A DNA stretch of 64,000 bases from Stenotrophomonas africana (GCF_013004645.1 NZ_JABEME010000001.1:248001-312000), one strand, 5' to 3'; counted from the stretch's first letter, positions 36,588-46,628 are shown. Translations and numbers: made by a program. The notes: a model not told the origin generated them from the letters alone.

Positions 36588-37336
36588 TGGAGCACGCCCG
36601 CATGGCCGGACCCCGCCCGTGGCGCGCCACCGGCGTGGCGCTGCTCGCCCTGTGCCTGCTGGCGACCGCTACGGCAGGTGCCACCAGCCTGCAGGTCGCC
36701 CCCACCAGCCTGCAGCTGGAAGCCCGCCAGCGTGCCGGCGAGCTGTGGCTGACCAACAGCGGCACCTCGCCGGTGAAGCTGCAGGTACGGGTCTTCCGCT
36801 GGGTGCAGCAGGGCGGCCAGGAGCAGCTGCTGCCCACCGACGAACTGATGGCCTCCCCGCCGATGCAGGAGCTGGCGGCCGGCCAGCAGCAGCTGGTGCG
36901 GGTGATGCGTCCGACCCGCGAGCCACCGGACGCGCAACAGCATTACCGCCTGATCGTGGACGAGGTGCCGGACCTGGCCACCCGTGCCGAAGGCATGCAG
37001 TTCGTCCTGCGCTACTCGATACCGGTGTTCGTACAACCCGCGTCCGTCAAACTCGCCCCGCAGCTGCAGGCGCGCCTGGTGACGCTGGATGATGGCCGCA
37101 ACGGCGTCGAGGTGGCTAATTCGGGCAACAGCTATGCACAGATTGCCGATCTCGCACTCGGCAGCGCCACGCGTCCGCGCATCGTGCATCCGGGCCTGCT
37201 GGGCTACGTGCTGCCCGGGCAGGTGATGCGCTGGCCGATCGAGCGCACGGCGATCGACCGCGACAACGACCAGATCACGGCCAAGCTCAATGGCGAGTCG
37301 GAACAGACGCCACTGTCGCCCCCATCGGCTCGCTGA
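36587..37336 (+). CDS. Periplasmic pilus chaperone (PapD-like)
   Basis: About 249 residues, start ATG overlapping the pilin stop (TGATG); a further ATG at 36602 (MAGPRPWRAT) may be the true start of the signal peptide, which ends near TATAGA. The first Ig-like domain has TSLQVAPTSLQLEARQRAGELWLTNSG and the strand VKLQVRVFRWVQ, and the conserved Arg in RVMRPT. The second domain (about 150-235) ends with a Ser/Pro tail. It folds SCPU subunits and delivers them to the usher. Confidence 0.87.
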   Translation: MEHARMAGPRPWRATGVALLALCLLATATAGATSLQVAPTSLQLEARQRAGELWLTNSGTSPVKLQVRVFRWVQQGGQEQLLPTDELMASPPMQELAAGQQQLVRVMRPTREPPDAQQHYRLIVDEVPDLATRAEGMQFVLRYSIPVFVQPASVKLAPQLQARLVTLDDGRNGVEVANSGNSYAQIADLALGSATRPRIVHPGLLGYVLPGQVMRWPIERTAIDRDNDQITAKLNGESEQTPLSPPSAR

Positions 37337-39722
37337 GGCGTTGATGGGCGCGCTGCTTGCTGCCCTGGCTCCTGCGGCGACCGAAGCCGCCGATGTGTCC
37401 GGCGCAACGGCCACCGGGGCCGCCGACGTATCCGGCATCTCCGCCGATGCGATCCTGCCGCCCCCCACCCCGCTGGCCGCCAGCCAGACGCTGTACCTGG
37501 ACGTGTCGCTCAACAGCACCCCACGCGGGCTGCTTCCCTTCATCGAGAACCGCGGCCGCCTGCAGGCCAGCCCCGAGGTCCTGCGCCAGCTCGGCTTCAA
37601 CGCCAGTGGCGATGCACCGGTCTACCTGGACCAGATCAGCGGCGCGGTGGTGCGCTACGACGCGCACCTGCAGACCCTGGCGCTGGACGTGCCACTGGAC
37701 CAGCTGACCCTGCCGACCACCGTGCTCAGCAGCCCGCAGACGCGCGCACCCGCCGGCAGCGCCACGCCCGGCGTGCTGCTCAACTACGACCTCTACGGCA
37801 GCCGGGTGGACACGCTCGGCAACCTCAGCCTGGGCTCGGAGCTGCGCCTGTTCGGCATCGGCGACGGCACCTTCGAGAACACCGCGATCAGCCGTCGCTA
37901 CCAGCAACCCGGCGACCGTCGCTGGCGCGGCGAAAGCGTGCGACTGGATACGCGCTGGCGCCTGGATTTCCCCGACAAGGCGATGACCCTGGAGGTGGGC
38001 GATTTCTACAGCGGCTTCGTCGACTGGACCCGCCCGGTGCGTCTGGGCGGCCTGCAGATCGGCCGCAACTACGGGCTGCAGCCCTATCGCGTCCTGACCC
38101 CCACGCCCAGCTTCCTCGGCCAGGCGGTGGTGCCGTCCACGGTCGAGCTGTACGTCGATGGCCTGCGCCAGTACAGCGGCCAGGTGCCGGTCGGGCCGTT
38201 CCAGCTGGCCGCGCAGCCCGGCATCAGCGGCACCGGCAGCGCCCAGGTGGTGGTCACCGATGCGTTCGGCCGCATGCAGACGCTGGACTTCAGCTTCTAC
38301 GGCACCCAGCAGCTGCTGGCCAAGGGGCTGTCGGACTGGTCGGTCGGCGTCGGCCACCTGCGCGAGGACTTCGGCGAGCGCTCCTTCGCCTACGACGACC
38401 GTACCGTGGCCAACGCCAGCTGGCGCGGTGGCATCAGCGATACCTTCACCGGCGAAGCCCATGCCGAAGGCGGCGGCGGCCTGGCCCAGGCCGGGATCGG
38501 CGGCTGGTGGCTGCTGGGCGGTGCCGGCGTGTTCAACGCGGCCTATGCACACAGCAATTACCACGGCCTGCAGGGCGGGCAGTGGGCACTGGGCTACAGC
38601 TGGAACAACCGCCGTCTCAACTTCAACCTGCGCAGCGTGCGCAGCCACGGCGACTACCGCGACCTCGGCGCGCTGCAGGGCAACCTGCCGCCAAGCATCA
38701 GCGAACAGGCCACGGTCGGGCTGGATCTGCTGCGGCTGGGCACGCTCAGCGCCAGCTACCTGCGCCTGCGCTATCCGGATGGCGACGACAACCGCTACGC
38801 CAGCCTGTTCTGGTCGCGCAGCTGGAGCCAGCGCTGGTCGGCCTACCTGTCGGTGAACCAGAACCTGGACCAGAGCAACGACCGCAGCATCTATCTGTCA
38901 CTGACCGCCAGCCTGGGCAACAACCGCCAGGCCAGCCTGTCCAGCCAGCGCAACGGCGACAGCCAGAGCTGGGTGGCCGACGTCACCCAGCCGGTGCCCG
39001 GTGACGGCAGCGCTGGCGGCGTCGGCTGGCGTGCACAGGTACGCCATGGCGAGGACGGCAATGGTGGCCTGGCCGAGGTCGGCATTCTCAATGACATCGG
39101 CCGCTACTCGTTCGGCGCCTCGCGCCAGGGCGGGCTCAACTATGCCTACGGCAGCGCCAGTGGCAGCCTGGTCTGGATGGGCGGGCACGCGTTCGCCACC
39201 CGCGAGGTCTCGGACGCGTTCGCGGTGATCAGCACCAACGGCGTCGGCGGCGTGCCGGTGCGGCTGGAGAACCGCCTGATCGGCGTCACCGATGATCGCG
39301 GCCTGCTGCTGGTCAGTCCGCTGCTGTCCTGGCAGCGCAACCGGGTCTCGATCGACACGCTGGATCTGCCCGAGGACATGCGTGCCGATCGCATCGAGGA
39401 CTGGGTGACGCCGCGCCAGCGTGCCGGCACGCGATTGACGTTCCAGCTGCGCTCGCGTCCGTCGTTGAGCCTGACGCTGCAGGACATGGACGGAAAACCA
39501 CTGGAAGTCGGCAGCGAGGTGCAGCTGCCCGATGGCCGCCAGGCCACTGTCGGCTATGACGGCCTGCTGTACCTGGAGGACGTCGCTGCCGGCGGCGTGC
39601 TGTACATCACCACCAGTCGTGGCCAGTGCCGGGTGAAGGTGCCCGACCTGCCGAAGGTTGTGGCAGCCGGCGCGCGACCGAAGCCGGCACCGCTGGCGTG
39701 CATCCCGGAGGTAGCGCCATGA
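37290..39722 (+). CDS. Outer membrane pilus usher (PapC/FimD-like, SCPU type)
   Basis: Assembly pore of the pilus, 810 residues. The chosen ATG at 37290 overlaps the chaperone gene by 47 nt and yields an Arg-rich n-region before the hydrophobic part; ATG at 37344, 7 nt after the chaperone stop, is the alternative. An N-terminal domain (about 60-190), the 24-strand barrel with plug (ALDVPLDQL..., VPSTVELYVDGLRQYSGQVPVGPFQL, DAFGRMQTLDFSFYGTQQLLAKGLSDWSVGVG) and C-terminal domains (EVGSEVQLPDGRQATVGYDGLLYLEDV, then a Cys-containing end) are visible. Stop overlaps the next start by 4 nt. Confidence 0.9.
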   Translation: MASRNRRHCRPHRLAEALMGALLAALAPAATEAADVSGATATGAADVSGISADAILPPPTPLAASQTLYLDVSLNSTPRGLLPFIENRGRLQASPEVLRQLGFNASGDAPVYLDQISGAVVRYDAHLQTLALDVPLDQLTLPTTVLSSPQTRAPAGSATPGVLLNYDLYGSRVDTLGNLSLGSELRLFGIGDGTFENTAISRRYQQPGDRRWRGESVRLDTRWRLDFPDKAMTLEVGDFYSGFVDWTRPVRLGGLQIGRNYGLQPYRVLTPTPSFLGQAVVPSTVELYVDGLRQYSGQVPVGPFQLAAQPGISGTGSAQVVVTDAFGRMQTLDFSFYGTQQLLAKGLSDWSVGVGHLREDFGERSFAYDDRTVANASWRGGISDTFTGEAHAEGGGGLAQAGIGGWWLLGGAGVFNAAYAHSNYHGLQGGQWALGYSWNNRRLNFNLRSVRSHGDYRDLGALQGNLPPSISEQATVGLDLLRLGTLSASYLRLRYPDGDDNRYASLFWSRSWSQRWSAYLSVNQNLDQSNDRSIYLSLTASLGNNRQASLSSQRNGDSQSWVADVTQPVPGDGSAGGVGWRAQVRHGEDGNGGLAEVGILNDIGRYSFGASRQGGLNYAYGSASGSLVWMGGHAFATREVSDAFAVISTNGVGGVPVRLENRLIGVTDDRGLLLVSPLLSWQRNRVSIDTLDLPEDMRADRIEDWVTPRQRAGTRLTFQLRSRPSLSLTLQDMDGKPLEVGSEVQLPDGRQATVGYDGLLYLEDVAAGGVLYITTSRGQCRVKVPDLPKVVAAGARPKPAPLACIPEVAP

Positions 39723-40753
39723 GGACGTTGCTGCTCGGCCTGCTGCTGGTCGCAGGCCTTCTGGCGGCAGCACCGGCCCGCGCCGTCGCGGTGTGCGCCG
39801 CCATCGCGGATCCGACGCTGCCGTTCGGCAACGTCAACAGCAATGCCCCCGGTGCGACCACCGGCACGCTCAACATCTCGGTGACCTGCACCACTGCCGC
39901 GCTGAGCGTGCTGGCCACTACCGGCGTGCGGGTCTGCGTGGGCATCGGCGCCGGCAGCGGCGGCGGCAGCAGCTCCAGCTGGCGGACGATGAAGACCAGC
40001 ACCAGCGACAGCATGAACTTCCAGCTCTACAACACCTCCAACTTCAGCCAGGTGACGGGGTTGACCCCGCGCGGCTCGCCGCCGGCGCAGGAGTTGACCT
40101 TGACCTACAACGTGCCCGTGACCGGTGGCAGCGGCACGCAGACCACGCAGCTGTCCGCGCAGATCCCCGCCAATCAGATCCTGGCGTCAGGCGCCTACAG
40201 CAGCGCCTTCAACGGCGCCAACGTGGTGCTGACCTGGGCCTGGAACGAGGTCCTGCTCGGCAATGCCACGGTGCCCGCCAACTGCAACGGCGGCGCCACC
40301 GGCACCAACAGCATCAGCAACGCCTTCAGCTTCACCGCCACCGCCAACGTGCTGCCGCAGTGCGGCAGCTACGTCACCACCAACATGGACTTCGGCAACG
40401 TCACCGGCGGCATTCCCGCCAACATCGACCGGACCGCCACCTTGACCCTGACCTGCCTGAAGAACACGGCCTACCAGGTCAGCCTCAACAACGGCCAGAA
40501 CAACCCCTCCGCCACCAGCACGCGGCGCATGGCCACCACCATCGGCGGCAGCACCTACTACCTCACCTACGAGCTGTACCGCAATGCCGCGCGCAGCCTG
40601 CGCTGGGGCAATACCCTCAACGTCGATACCGTTGGCGGCACCGGAAGTGGCAGCGCGCAGCAGCTGACCATCTATGGCCGGGTGCCGCCGGTCACCGGCC
40701 AGCCCCCGGCCGGCACCTACAACGATCTGGTGCAGGTGACCATCACCTATTGA
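39719..40753 (+). CDS. Two-domain spore-coat-U protein, probable pilus tip adhesin
   Basis: 344 residues. Signal peptide MRTLLLGLLLVAGLLAAAPARA. Two SCPU domains in tandem: the first starts VCAAIADPTLPFGNVNSN, the second about residue 215 at NVLPQCGSYVTTNMDFGNVTGG, and it ends with the pilin-like VQVTITY. By analogy with CsuE of the Csu pilus, a two-domain SCPU subunit encoded after the usher is the likely tip adhesin (inference). Translation is coupled to the usher by an ATGA overlap. Confidence 0.85.
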   Translation: MRTLLLGLLLVAGLLAAAPARAVAVCAAIADPTLPFGNVNSNAPGATTGTLNISVTCTTAALSVLATTGVRVCVGIGAGSGGGSSSSWRTMKTSTSDSMNFQLYNTSNFSQVTGLTPRGSPPAQELTLTYNVPVTGGSGTQTTQLSAQIPANQILASGAYSSAFNGANVVLTWAWNEVLLGNATVPANCNGGATGTNSISNAFSFTATANVLPQCGSYVTTNMDFGNVTGGIPANIDRTATLTLTCLKNTAYQVSLNNGQNNPSATSTRRMATTIGGSTYYLTYELYRNAARSLRWGNTLNVDTVGGTGSGSAQQLTIYGRVPPVTGQPPAGTYNDLVQVTITY

Positions 40754-40951
40754 CCGGCGTGCCGACCAACGGCCGGCACCCACCAGGCGCCTCCTGGCAG
40801 GTGGATGCTGGCCGTCTCCTGGTGGACCCACGCCATGGGTGGATGCTGGCATCACTCCTGCGCCAGGCGCAGTCGACTGACAGTCGACTCTACAGATTCG
40901 GCCGATCCAGCCGATACCGCGCAACGGGTCCTACAGCACGGTGGATGGCAG
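40754..40951. repeat. Palindromic repeats interrupting the pilus cluster
   Basis: About 200 bp between the adhesin gene and a small secreted ORF. It holds GTGCCGACC-AAC-GGCCGGCAC (40760-40780), a CACCAGGCGCCTCCTGGCAGGTGG palindrome, a repeated GGTGGATGCTGG motif (three times, about 40799, 40832-40838 region), and an SMAG-like AGTCGACTGACAGTCGACTCTAC at 40869-40892 (reverse GTAG head). These insertions separate the adhesin from the last two genes. Confidence 0.6.
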
Positions 40952-41197
40952 GTGGTTCGCGCATTTCTGATCGGGGCGATGCTGGTCGCCAGTACGCCCG
41001 CGTGGGCCGATCCCAGCAGCAATGCCCTGCAGATCCGGCTGATTGTGGTCGAGGGCTGCAGCGGTGATGCCGGCAGCAACCACTGCCCCGCACCCCACCA
41101 GCGCAGCGACACACCGCAACTTCCGCCCCAGGTCCGCGAGCTCGCGCCTCCCGCTGACAACGAAGACACGACGTCCGCCGTGACCGTCATCTACTGA
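40952..41197 (+). CDS. Small secreted protein, possible degenerate SCPU pilin
   Basis: 81 residues from a GTG start with GGATGG about 6 nt upstream. Signal peptide MVRAFLIGAMLVASTPAWA, then SSNALQIRLIVVEGCSGDAG, which resembles the first strand and Cys of SCPU domains, a proline-rich middle with a second Cys (SNHCPAPHQR), and an ending AVTVIY like the ITY ends of the two pilins. The central core of an SCPU domain is missing. The stop overlaps the next gene start (TGATG), so it is probably translated. It may be a deleted pilin or a short regulatory or capping subunit. Confidence 0.55.
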   Translation: MVRAFLIGAMLVASTPAWADPSSNALQIRLIVVEGCSGDAGSNHCPAPHQRSDTPQLPPQVRELAPPADNEDTTSAVTVIY

Positions 41198-41895
41198 TGC
41201 GTGCACTTCTGACCCTGCTGGCGATGCTGCTGGCGTTGCCTGCCGCGGCATTGGACCTGTTGCCGACCACACTGCAGCTGCCCGCCGAAGGGGGGCATGG
41301 CGAGCTGTGGCTGTACAACCCCGGCCCCGGCCACTGGCAGGGAGAAGTACGGATCCTGGCCTGGGAACAGCAGGCCGACGCGGAGACGCTGCGGCCCAGC
41401 GACCAGATCCTGGCCAGCCCCACCCGGCTCGACATCCCGCCCGGCATCCGACAGCGCATCTGGTTGCTGCCGCGCCAGCCTGCCCCCGTTGCCACCGAAC
41501 GGGCTTACCGGGTCGTGCTCGCCCCCGGCGCCCCCGGCCTGGCGCGCTACTCGCTGCCACTGTTCCGGGGGAATTCCGGGCCACTGGCACAGCCACGACT
41601 GCATGCCGGAATCGAGCCCCATCCGTCGCATCCATCGTTGCGATTGAGCAACACCGGTACCCTGCACGCCCGCCTGAACGATCTCGCCTACATCACCAGC
41701 GACGGCCAGCGCACCCTGCTGCTGCCGGGTCTGGCCGGGTATCTGCTGGCCGGCCATGAGCGCCGCTGGGCCCTGCCCGCCCGCGCCGATGGCTACGCCG
41801 ACGGCCATTTCCAGGCCCGGCTGCAGGACGGCCGCGTGGTCGATTTGACCGCACCGGACCCGGACATTGCAGCGAGCGCTCCCAGCGGGCTATAA
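41197..41895 (+). CDS. Second periplasmic pilus chaperone
   Basis: 232 residues. Signal peptide MRALLTLLAMLLALPAAA. First domain LDLLPTTLQLPAEGGHGELWLYNPGPGHWQGEVRILAWEQ with the conserved QRIWLLPRQP strand region; second domain from about 135, ending DPDIAASAPSGL. It resembles the first chaperone only distantly. Two chaperones in one SCPU cluster occur in Csu-type systems (CsuC plus a second one for the tip), so it may serve the adhesin. The rpsB promoter overlaps its 3' end. Confidence 0.8.
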   Translation: MRALLTLLAMLLALPAAALDLLPTTLQLPAEGGHGELWLYNPGPGHWQGEVRILAWEQQADAETLRPSDQILASPTRLDIPPGIRQRIWLLPRQPAPVATERAYRVVLAPGAPGLARYSLPLFRGNSGPLAQPRLHAGIEPHPSHPSLRLSNTGTLHARLNDLAYITSDGQRTLLLPGLAGYLLAGHERRWALPARADGYADGHFQARLQDGRVVDLTAPDPDIAASAPSGL

Positions 41896-41896
41896 T
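41867..41896 (+). promoter_or_regulatory. rpsB-tsf promoter
   Basis: TTGCAG at 41867-41872 and a perfect TATAAT at 41891-41896, 18-bp spacer, inside the last codons of the chaperone gene. Confidence 0.75.
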
Positions 41897-41903
41897 CGAC
41901 CGG

Positions 41904-42114
41904 ATCCCTGCTGCCTGCGTGCGCGGGAAGCCGTCCACACCGGACGTCACCGGTGAATCCACACCTGCTGCCCCCATCCGTGCCGGGGTGCTCCGCAAGG
42001 AGTTCGGCCACGGAGGCAACAGGGAAGCCCAACCCCGGAACCGATCGCGCTTCCACGCGTCCCGCATACCTATCCCGCGGGCGGAATCGCTGGTTCCATA
42101 TCAGGAGTATTGCA
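41904..42114 (+). promoter_or_regulatory. Long rpsB 5' leader
   Basis: About 210 nt of untranslated RNA before rpsB, with GC-rich inverted segments (CCGGACGTCACCGG; GTGCCGGGGTGCTCC). In E. coli S2 represses rpsB-tsf through its leader; the length here is compatible with the same control, though the fold was not computed. Confidence 0.45.
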
Positions 42115-42921
42115 ATGCCCCAGGTCACCATGCGTCAGATGCTGGAAGCCGGCGTCCACTTCGGCCACCAGACCCGCTACTGGAACCCGAAGATGGCTCC
42201 GTACATCTTCGGCGCCCGCGGCAAGATCCACATCATCAACCTGGAAAAGACCGTCCCGCTGTTCAACGACGCGATGAACTTCATCTCGTCGGTTGCCCAG
42301 AAGCGCGGCACCGTCCTGTTCCTGGGCACCAAGCGCAGCGCCCGCGAAACCATCAAGGAAGAAGCCGAGCGTTGCGGCATGCCGTTCATGAACCAGCGTT
42401 GGCTGGGCGGCACCCTGACCAACTTCCGTACCGTCAAGCAGTCGGTTGCCCGCCTGAAGGAACTGGAAGCCGGTGAAACCGACGGCACCTTCGAGAAGCT
42501 GGTCAAGCACGAAGTGCTGGGCCTGCGTCGCGAGCGCGACAAGCTGGAAGCCTCGCTGGGCGGCATCAAGGACATGAACCGTCTGCCTGACGCCATCTTC
42601 GTGATCGACATCGGCCACGAAGACATCGCGATCAAGGAAGCCAAGAAGCTGGGCATCCCGGTCATCGCCGTGGTCGACACCAACTACAACCCGGAACTGG
42701 TGGACTACGCCATCCCGGGCAACGACGACGCCATCCGCGCTGTGCAGCTGTACGCCCGCGCCGCTGCCGACGCCGTGCTGGAAGGCAAGGCTGCTGCTCC
42801 GCACGCTGCTTCGGTGCGTGAGGAAGAGTTCGCTGAAGCCGCTGCTGAAGGCGAAGAGAAGCCGGCCCGCCGCGCTCCGGCCAAGAAGGCTGCCAAGAAG
42901 GGCGACGACGCCCAGGCCTGA
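42115..42921 (+). CDS. rpsB: 30S ribosomal protein S2
   Basis: 268 residues with the S2 signature [42 protein letters not shown]. Ribosome site AGGAG 8 nt before ATG. The C-terminal tail (about 235-268) is an Ala/Glu stretch followed by Lys-rich [11 protein letters not shown], longer than in E. coli (241 residues). Codon use is strongly biased as expected for a ribosomal gene. Confidence 0.97.
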   Translation: MPQVTMRQMLEAGVHFGHQTRYWNPKMAPYIFGARGKIHIINLEKTVPLFNDAMNFISSVAQKRGTVLFLGTKRSARETIKEEAERCGMPFMNQRWLGGTLTNFRTVKQSVARLKELEAGETDGTFEKLVKHEVLGLRRERDKLEASLGGIKDMNRLPDAIFVIDIGHEDIAIKEAKKLGIPVIAVVDTNYNPELVDYAIPGNDDAIRAVQLYARAAADAVLEGKAAAPHAASVREEEFAEAAAEGEEKPARRAPAKKAAKKGDDAQA

Positions 42922-43047
42922 TCCAGGCCCCGGGGTGGACGCCCGGCGTCTACCCTCCCTGCACGCAGCCTTTGGCGCGTGACAGGACCGTGTCACACGG
43001 GCCGGCCACCATGCCGGCCCAACCCCTTTCTTTCGTGAGGTAATCCC

Positions 43048-43923
43048 GTGGAAATCACTGCTTCCCTGGTCAAGGAACTGCGCGAGCGCACCGGCGCCGG
43101 CATGATGGAATGCAAGAAGGCGCTTACCGAAGCCAACGGCGACATCGACGCTGCTGCTGAAGCCATGCGCAAGTCCGGCGCTGCCAAGGCCGACAAGAAG
43201 GCTGACCGCGTGGCCGCCGAAGGCCGTCTGGGCCTGGCCCAGGATGGCGGCAAGGCCGTGCTGGTCGAAGTCAACTCGGAAACCGACTTCGTCGCCAACG
43301 ATGACAATTTCAAGTCCTTCGTCAATGCCGTTGCCGCTGCCGCCCTGGCATCGGGCGCCACCGACGTCGAAGCCGTGAAGGCTGCCAAGCTGGCCGATGG
43401 CCGCACCGTTGAAGAAGCCCGCGCCACCGCCGTGCAGACCCTGGGTGAGAACATCCAGATCCGTCGCATGGTGAAGGTTGATGGCAACAACACCGTCGGC
43501 GCCTACGTCCACACCAACGGCAAGGTTGGCGTGCTGGTCGACCTGGTCGGCGGCGACGTCGAGCTGGCCCGTGGTCTGGCCATGCACGTGGCTGCCCTGA
43601 AGCCGCCGCACAACAAGGCTTCGGACGTTCCGGCCGACTTCGTCGAGAAGGAAAAGGAAATCGAGCTGGCCAAGATGTCCGAAAAGGACAAGGCCAAGCC
43701 GGCCGAGATCCTGGAAAAGATCATCAGCGGCAAGATCAACAAGATCGTCAGCGACGTGACCCTGTACGGCCAGACCTACGTGCTGGGCGATACCACCGTC
43801 GAGCAGGTGGTCAAGGCCGCAGGCGCCGACGTGGCTGGCTTCAAGCTGCTGATCGTCGGCGAAGGCATCGAGAAGGTGGTGGAAGACTACGCCGCCGAAG
43901 TTGCCAAGGCGATGCAGGTCTGA
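43048..43923 (+). CDS. tsf: Elongation factor Ts
   Basis: Nucleotide exchange factor for EF-Tu, 291 residues. GTG start with GTGAGG upstream (product begins [26 protein letters not shown], the UBA-like domain). The TDFVAND motif that contacts EF-Tu is present in [16 protein letters not shown]. Second gene of the rpsB-tsf operon after a 126-nt gap. Confidence 0.97.
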   Translation: MEITASLVKELRERTGAGMMECKKALTEANGDIDAAAEAMRKSGAAKADKKADRVAAEGRLGLAQDGGKAVLVEVNSETDFVANDDNFKSFVNAVAAAALASGATDVEAVKAAKLADGRTVEEARATAVQTLGENIQIRRMVKVDGNNTVGAYVHTNGKVGVLVDLVGGDVELARGLAMHVAALKPPHNKASDVPADFVEKEKEIELAKMSEKDKAKPAEILEKIISGKINKIVSDVTLYGQTYVLGDTTVEQVVKAAGADVAGFKLLIVGEGIEKVVEDYAAEVAKAMQV

Positions 43924-43955
43924 TTCCAGCCTTCCGGCTGTGAAGCGACCAGAAG

Positions 43956-43984
43956 GAGCCGCGGGAAACCGCGGCTCTTTTTTT
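43956..43984 (+). terminator. Intrinsic terminator of rpsB-tsf
   Basis: GAGCCGCGG-GAAA-CCGCGGCTC followed by seven T, 33 nt after the tsf stop. Confidence 0.93.
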
Positions 43985-44181
43985 ATGCATGGCCCAAGGG
44001 ATGAACCCATGCCCGACCGTCGGGTACGCACCGTTGGTGCGCACACCGGCACCTTTGCGTTGTGCGCGATTCAAGCCGATACTCAGGCGCAGGGAATCCA
44101 CAGTCACATAGCAGGAACGAAAATCGCGGACTGTGATGCATTCCTAGGTATTCTTGTCCCAATGGAATTGAACGACCCGAC

Positions 44182-45720
44182 ATGCCTCCCGAGCTGACAG
44201 CTGCCCTGGCGCTCTGCCGCAACCTGCCTTCGCCACCCGGTATTGCCCTGCGCATCATCGAACTGGCACAGGACCCGGAAGCGGACATCGCCACCGCCGC
44301 CGACATCATCGCCATCGACATGGCGCTGAGCGCTCGCATGCTGCGCATCGCCAATTCACCGCTGTACGCCAGCCGTCGCCGCATCGAGAACCTCGGCCAG
44401 GCGCTGACCATGCTGGGCCTGAATGCCACGATCAGCCTTGCTCTGGGCTTCACCGTCACCCAGGGCCTGACCGGCGGTGTCGGTGCCGACCACGACCTGC
44501 GCCAGCGCGCGTGGAAACGCAGCATCCTCAGCGCCCTGGCCGCCAGCCAGCTGGGCCAGGCCCGCGGCCTGCGCCGGCTGGAGGAACTGATGCTGGCCGG
44601 GCTGCTGCAGGACCTCGGCGTGCTGTGCCTGGCCCAGGCCGAGTCGGAGCGCTACCTGCCGCTGCTGCGCGAAGCCCGCGACAACACGGATCTGGTCGCC
44701 CGCGAGCGCGAGGAACTGGGCTGCAGCCATGCCGATGTCGGCGCCTGGGTGGCCGAGCAGTGGGGCCTGCCGCGCTATCTGGTGGAAAGCATCAGCCACA
44801 GCGAGGACGAGGACGCTGCCGAGTCGCCGTTCCAGGCCTGCGTGCAGCTGTCCGGCGCGGTCGCCGACATCTGGCTGGACGACGACGCCGATGCCGCCCG
44901 CGAGCGCGCCCTGCACCAGGTGCACGACCGCCTGGAACTGGACAGCGCCCGATTCGACCAGGTGCTGACCCGCATCAGCGAGGCCCTGCCGGACATCGCC
45001 AGCCTGTTCGAGGCCGGCCTGAACTCGCCATTGCGGGTGCGCGAACTGATCGACCACGCGCAGGAGCTGGCCACCCTGCGCAACCTGCGCGAGCTGCAGG
45101 ATGCCGACCAGGCGCGCCGCCGCGCCGACGAATTCGAGGCGCGGGCCAAGCGCCTGGCCGACCAGGCCCACCGCGACGCTCTGACCGGCGTGCTCAACCG
45201 CCGCCAGCTGGAGGCGGTGCTGGAGCAGGAGTTCCTGCGCGCCGGGCGCCAGGGCTGGCCGCTGTCGGTGGCCTTCATCGACCTGGACGACTTCAAGAAG
45301 ATCAACGATGCCCACGGCCATCTGACCGGCGACGAAGTGCTGCGCGCTTTTGCCGGCAAGCTGCAGGGCCAGCTGCGCAACAGCGACACTGTGGCCCGCT
45401 TCGGTGGCGAGGAGTTCGTCGCACTACTGCCCAACACCAGCGAATCGGTGGCGCTGGACGTGATCCGCCGGGTATTGGCCAACATCGTCGCCACGCCGAT
45501 GGCCGAGCTGGAGGGCGGCCCGCTGTTCGTCACCTTCTCCGCCGGCGTAGCCACCCAGGGCGGCTACGAGCGCTTCGCCGACGTGCAGGACCTGCTGCGT
45601 GCGGCCGACGATGTGCTGTACCGCTCGAAGAACCTGGGCCGCAACCGGGTGATCGCCCGCTCCCCCGGCGCCCTGGGCCACGACGAGCTTTCGGCCACCG
45701 CCAGCGCCGAGCTGGGCTGA
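44182..45720 (+). CDS. HDOD-GGDEF diguanylate cyclase
   Basis: 512 residues. N-terminal HDOD domain (about 10-210; [48 protein letters not shown]) followed by a coiled linker (about 290-335) and a C-terminal GGDEF domain with the active signature GGEEF (408-412). An RxxD inhibitory site (RNSD) lies exactly five residues before it, so the enzyme should be active in making c-di-GMP and be product-inhibited. This domain pairing is known in Xanthomonadaceae. Cytoplasmic; signal unknown. It stands between tsf and pyrH with its own upstream region of about 200 bp. Confidence 0.92.
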   Translation: MPPELTAALALCRNLPSPPGIALRIIELAQDPEADIATAADIIAIDMALSARMLRIANSPLYASRRRIENLGQALTMLGLNATISLALGFTVTQGLTGGVGADHDLRQRAWKRSILSALAASQLGQARGLRRLEELMLAGLLQDLGVLCLAQAESERYLPLLREARDNTDLVAREREELGCSHADVGAWVAEQWGLPRYLVESISHSEDEDAAESPFQACVQLSGAVADIWLDDDADAARERALHQVHDRLELDSARFDQVLTRISEALPDIASLFEAGLNSPLRVRELIDHAQELATLRNLRELQDADQARRRADEFEARAKRLADQAHRDALTGVLNRRQLEAVLEQEFLRAGRQGWPLSVAFIDLDDFKKINDAHGHLTGDEVLRAFAGKLQGQLRNSDTVARFGGEEFVALLPNTSESVALDVIRRVLANIVATPMAELEGGPLFVTFSAGVATQGGYERFADVQDLLRAADDVLYRSKNLGRNRVIARSPGALGHDELSATASAELG

Positions 45721-45782
45721 ACCGGAAGCCCAGCATGACCGGGGCGAACGCCAGGATTTTGCGCCGCAGTGCACAAAACACT

Positions 45783-45810
45783 TTGGCCCGACGCCGCATG
45801 CGCGTAGAAT
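45783..45810 (+). promoter_or_regulatory. pyrH promoter
   Basis: TTGGCC at 45783-45788 and TAGAAT at 45805-45810, 16-bp spacer, about 31 nt before the pyrH start. Confidence 0.55.
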
Positions 45811-45841
45811 CGCCCGCGATTTCCACGCACCCGAGGTCCCC

Positions 45842-46570
45842 ATGTCCAAGCTCGCCTATCGCCGCATCCTTCTGAAACTGTCCGGGGAGGCGCTGATGGG
45901 AGATGAGGACTACGGCATCGACCCGAAGATCATCAACCGCCTGGCCCGTGAGGTCATCGAAGCCCAGCAGGCAGGCGCCGAAGTCGCGCTGGTGATCGGC
46001 GGCGGCAACATCTTCCGCGGCGCCGGCCTGGCCGCGGGCGGCATGGACCGGGTCACCGGCGACCAGATGGGCATGCTGGCCACGGTCATCAACGCCCTGG
46101 CCATGCAGGATGCCCTGGAAAAGCTGGGCGCCAAGGCCCGCGTGATGAGCGCGATCAAGATCAACGACGTGTGCGAGGACTACATCCGCCGCCGCGCCAT
46201 CCGCCACCTGGAAAAGGGCCGCCTGGTGATCTTCGCCGCCGGCGTCGGCAGCCCGTTCTTCACCACCGACTCCGGTGCTGCCCTGCGCGCGATCGAGATC
46301 GGCGCCGACCTGCTGCTGAAAGCCACCAAGGTTGACGGCGTGTACGACAAGGACCCGAACAAGCACAGCGACGCGGTCCGCTTCGACAGCCTGAGCTACG
46401 ACGAAGTGATCCGCCGTGGCCTGGAGGTGATGGATACCGCCGCCTTCGCACTGGCCCGCGACAGCGATCTGCCGATGCGCGTGTTCGACATGGGCCAGCC
46501 GGGCGAGCTGCTGAAGATCCTCAGCGGCGAGAACATCGGCACCCTGGTCCAGGGCCGCGACCCGGCCTGA
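45842..46570 (+). CDS. pyrH: UMP kinase
   Basis: Hexameric amino-acid-kinase-fold enzyme phosphorylating UMP to UDP; 242 residues. Motifs [15 protein letters not shown] (phosphate loop), [36 protein letters not shown] and [17 protein letters not shown]. First of the pyrH-frr-uppS-cdsA-dxr-rseP-bamA series. Confidence 0.96.
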   Translation: MSKLAYRRILLKLSGEALMGDEDYGIDPKIINRLAREVIEAQQAGAEVALVIGGGNIFRGAGLAAGGMDRVTGDQMGMLATVINALAMQDALEKLGAKARVMSAIKINDVCEDYIRRRAIRHLEKGRLVIFAAGVGSPFFTTDSGAALRAIEIGADLLLKATKVDGVYDKDPNKHSDAVRFDSLSYDEVIRRGLEVMDTAAFALARDSDLPMRVFDMGQPGELLKILSGENIGTLVQGRDPA

Positions 46571-46628
46571 GCCTGAGTGCCAGGCGAGCTCCGGGCCGAT
46601 TCAGGCCCGGCAGCGTCCCGTATTCGCC

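Noticed and set aside
44060..44181. A CRP/Clp-type operator upstream of the HDOD-GGDEF gene (CAGTCACA ... GACTGTGATG)
   Set aside because: The half sites are too far apart and arranged the wrong way round for a TGTGA-N6-TCACA site.
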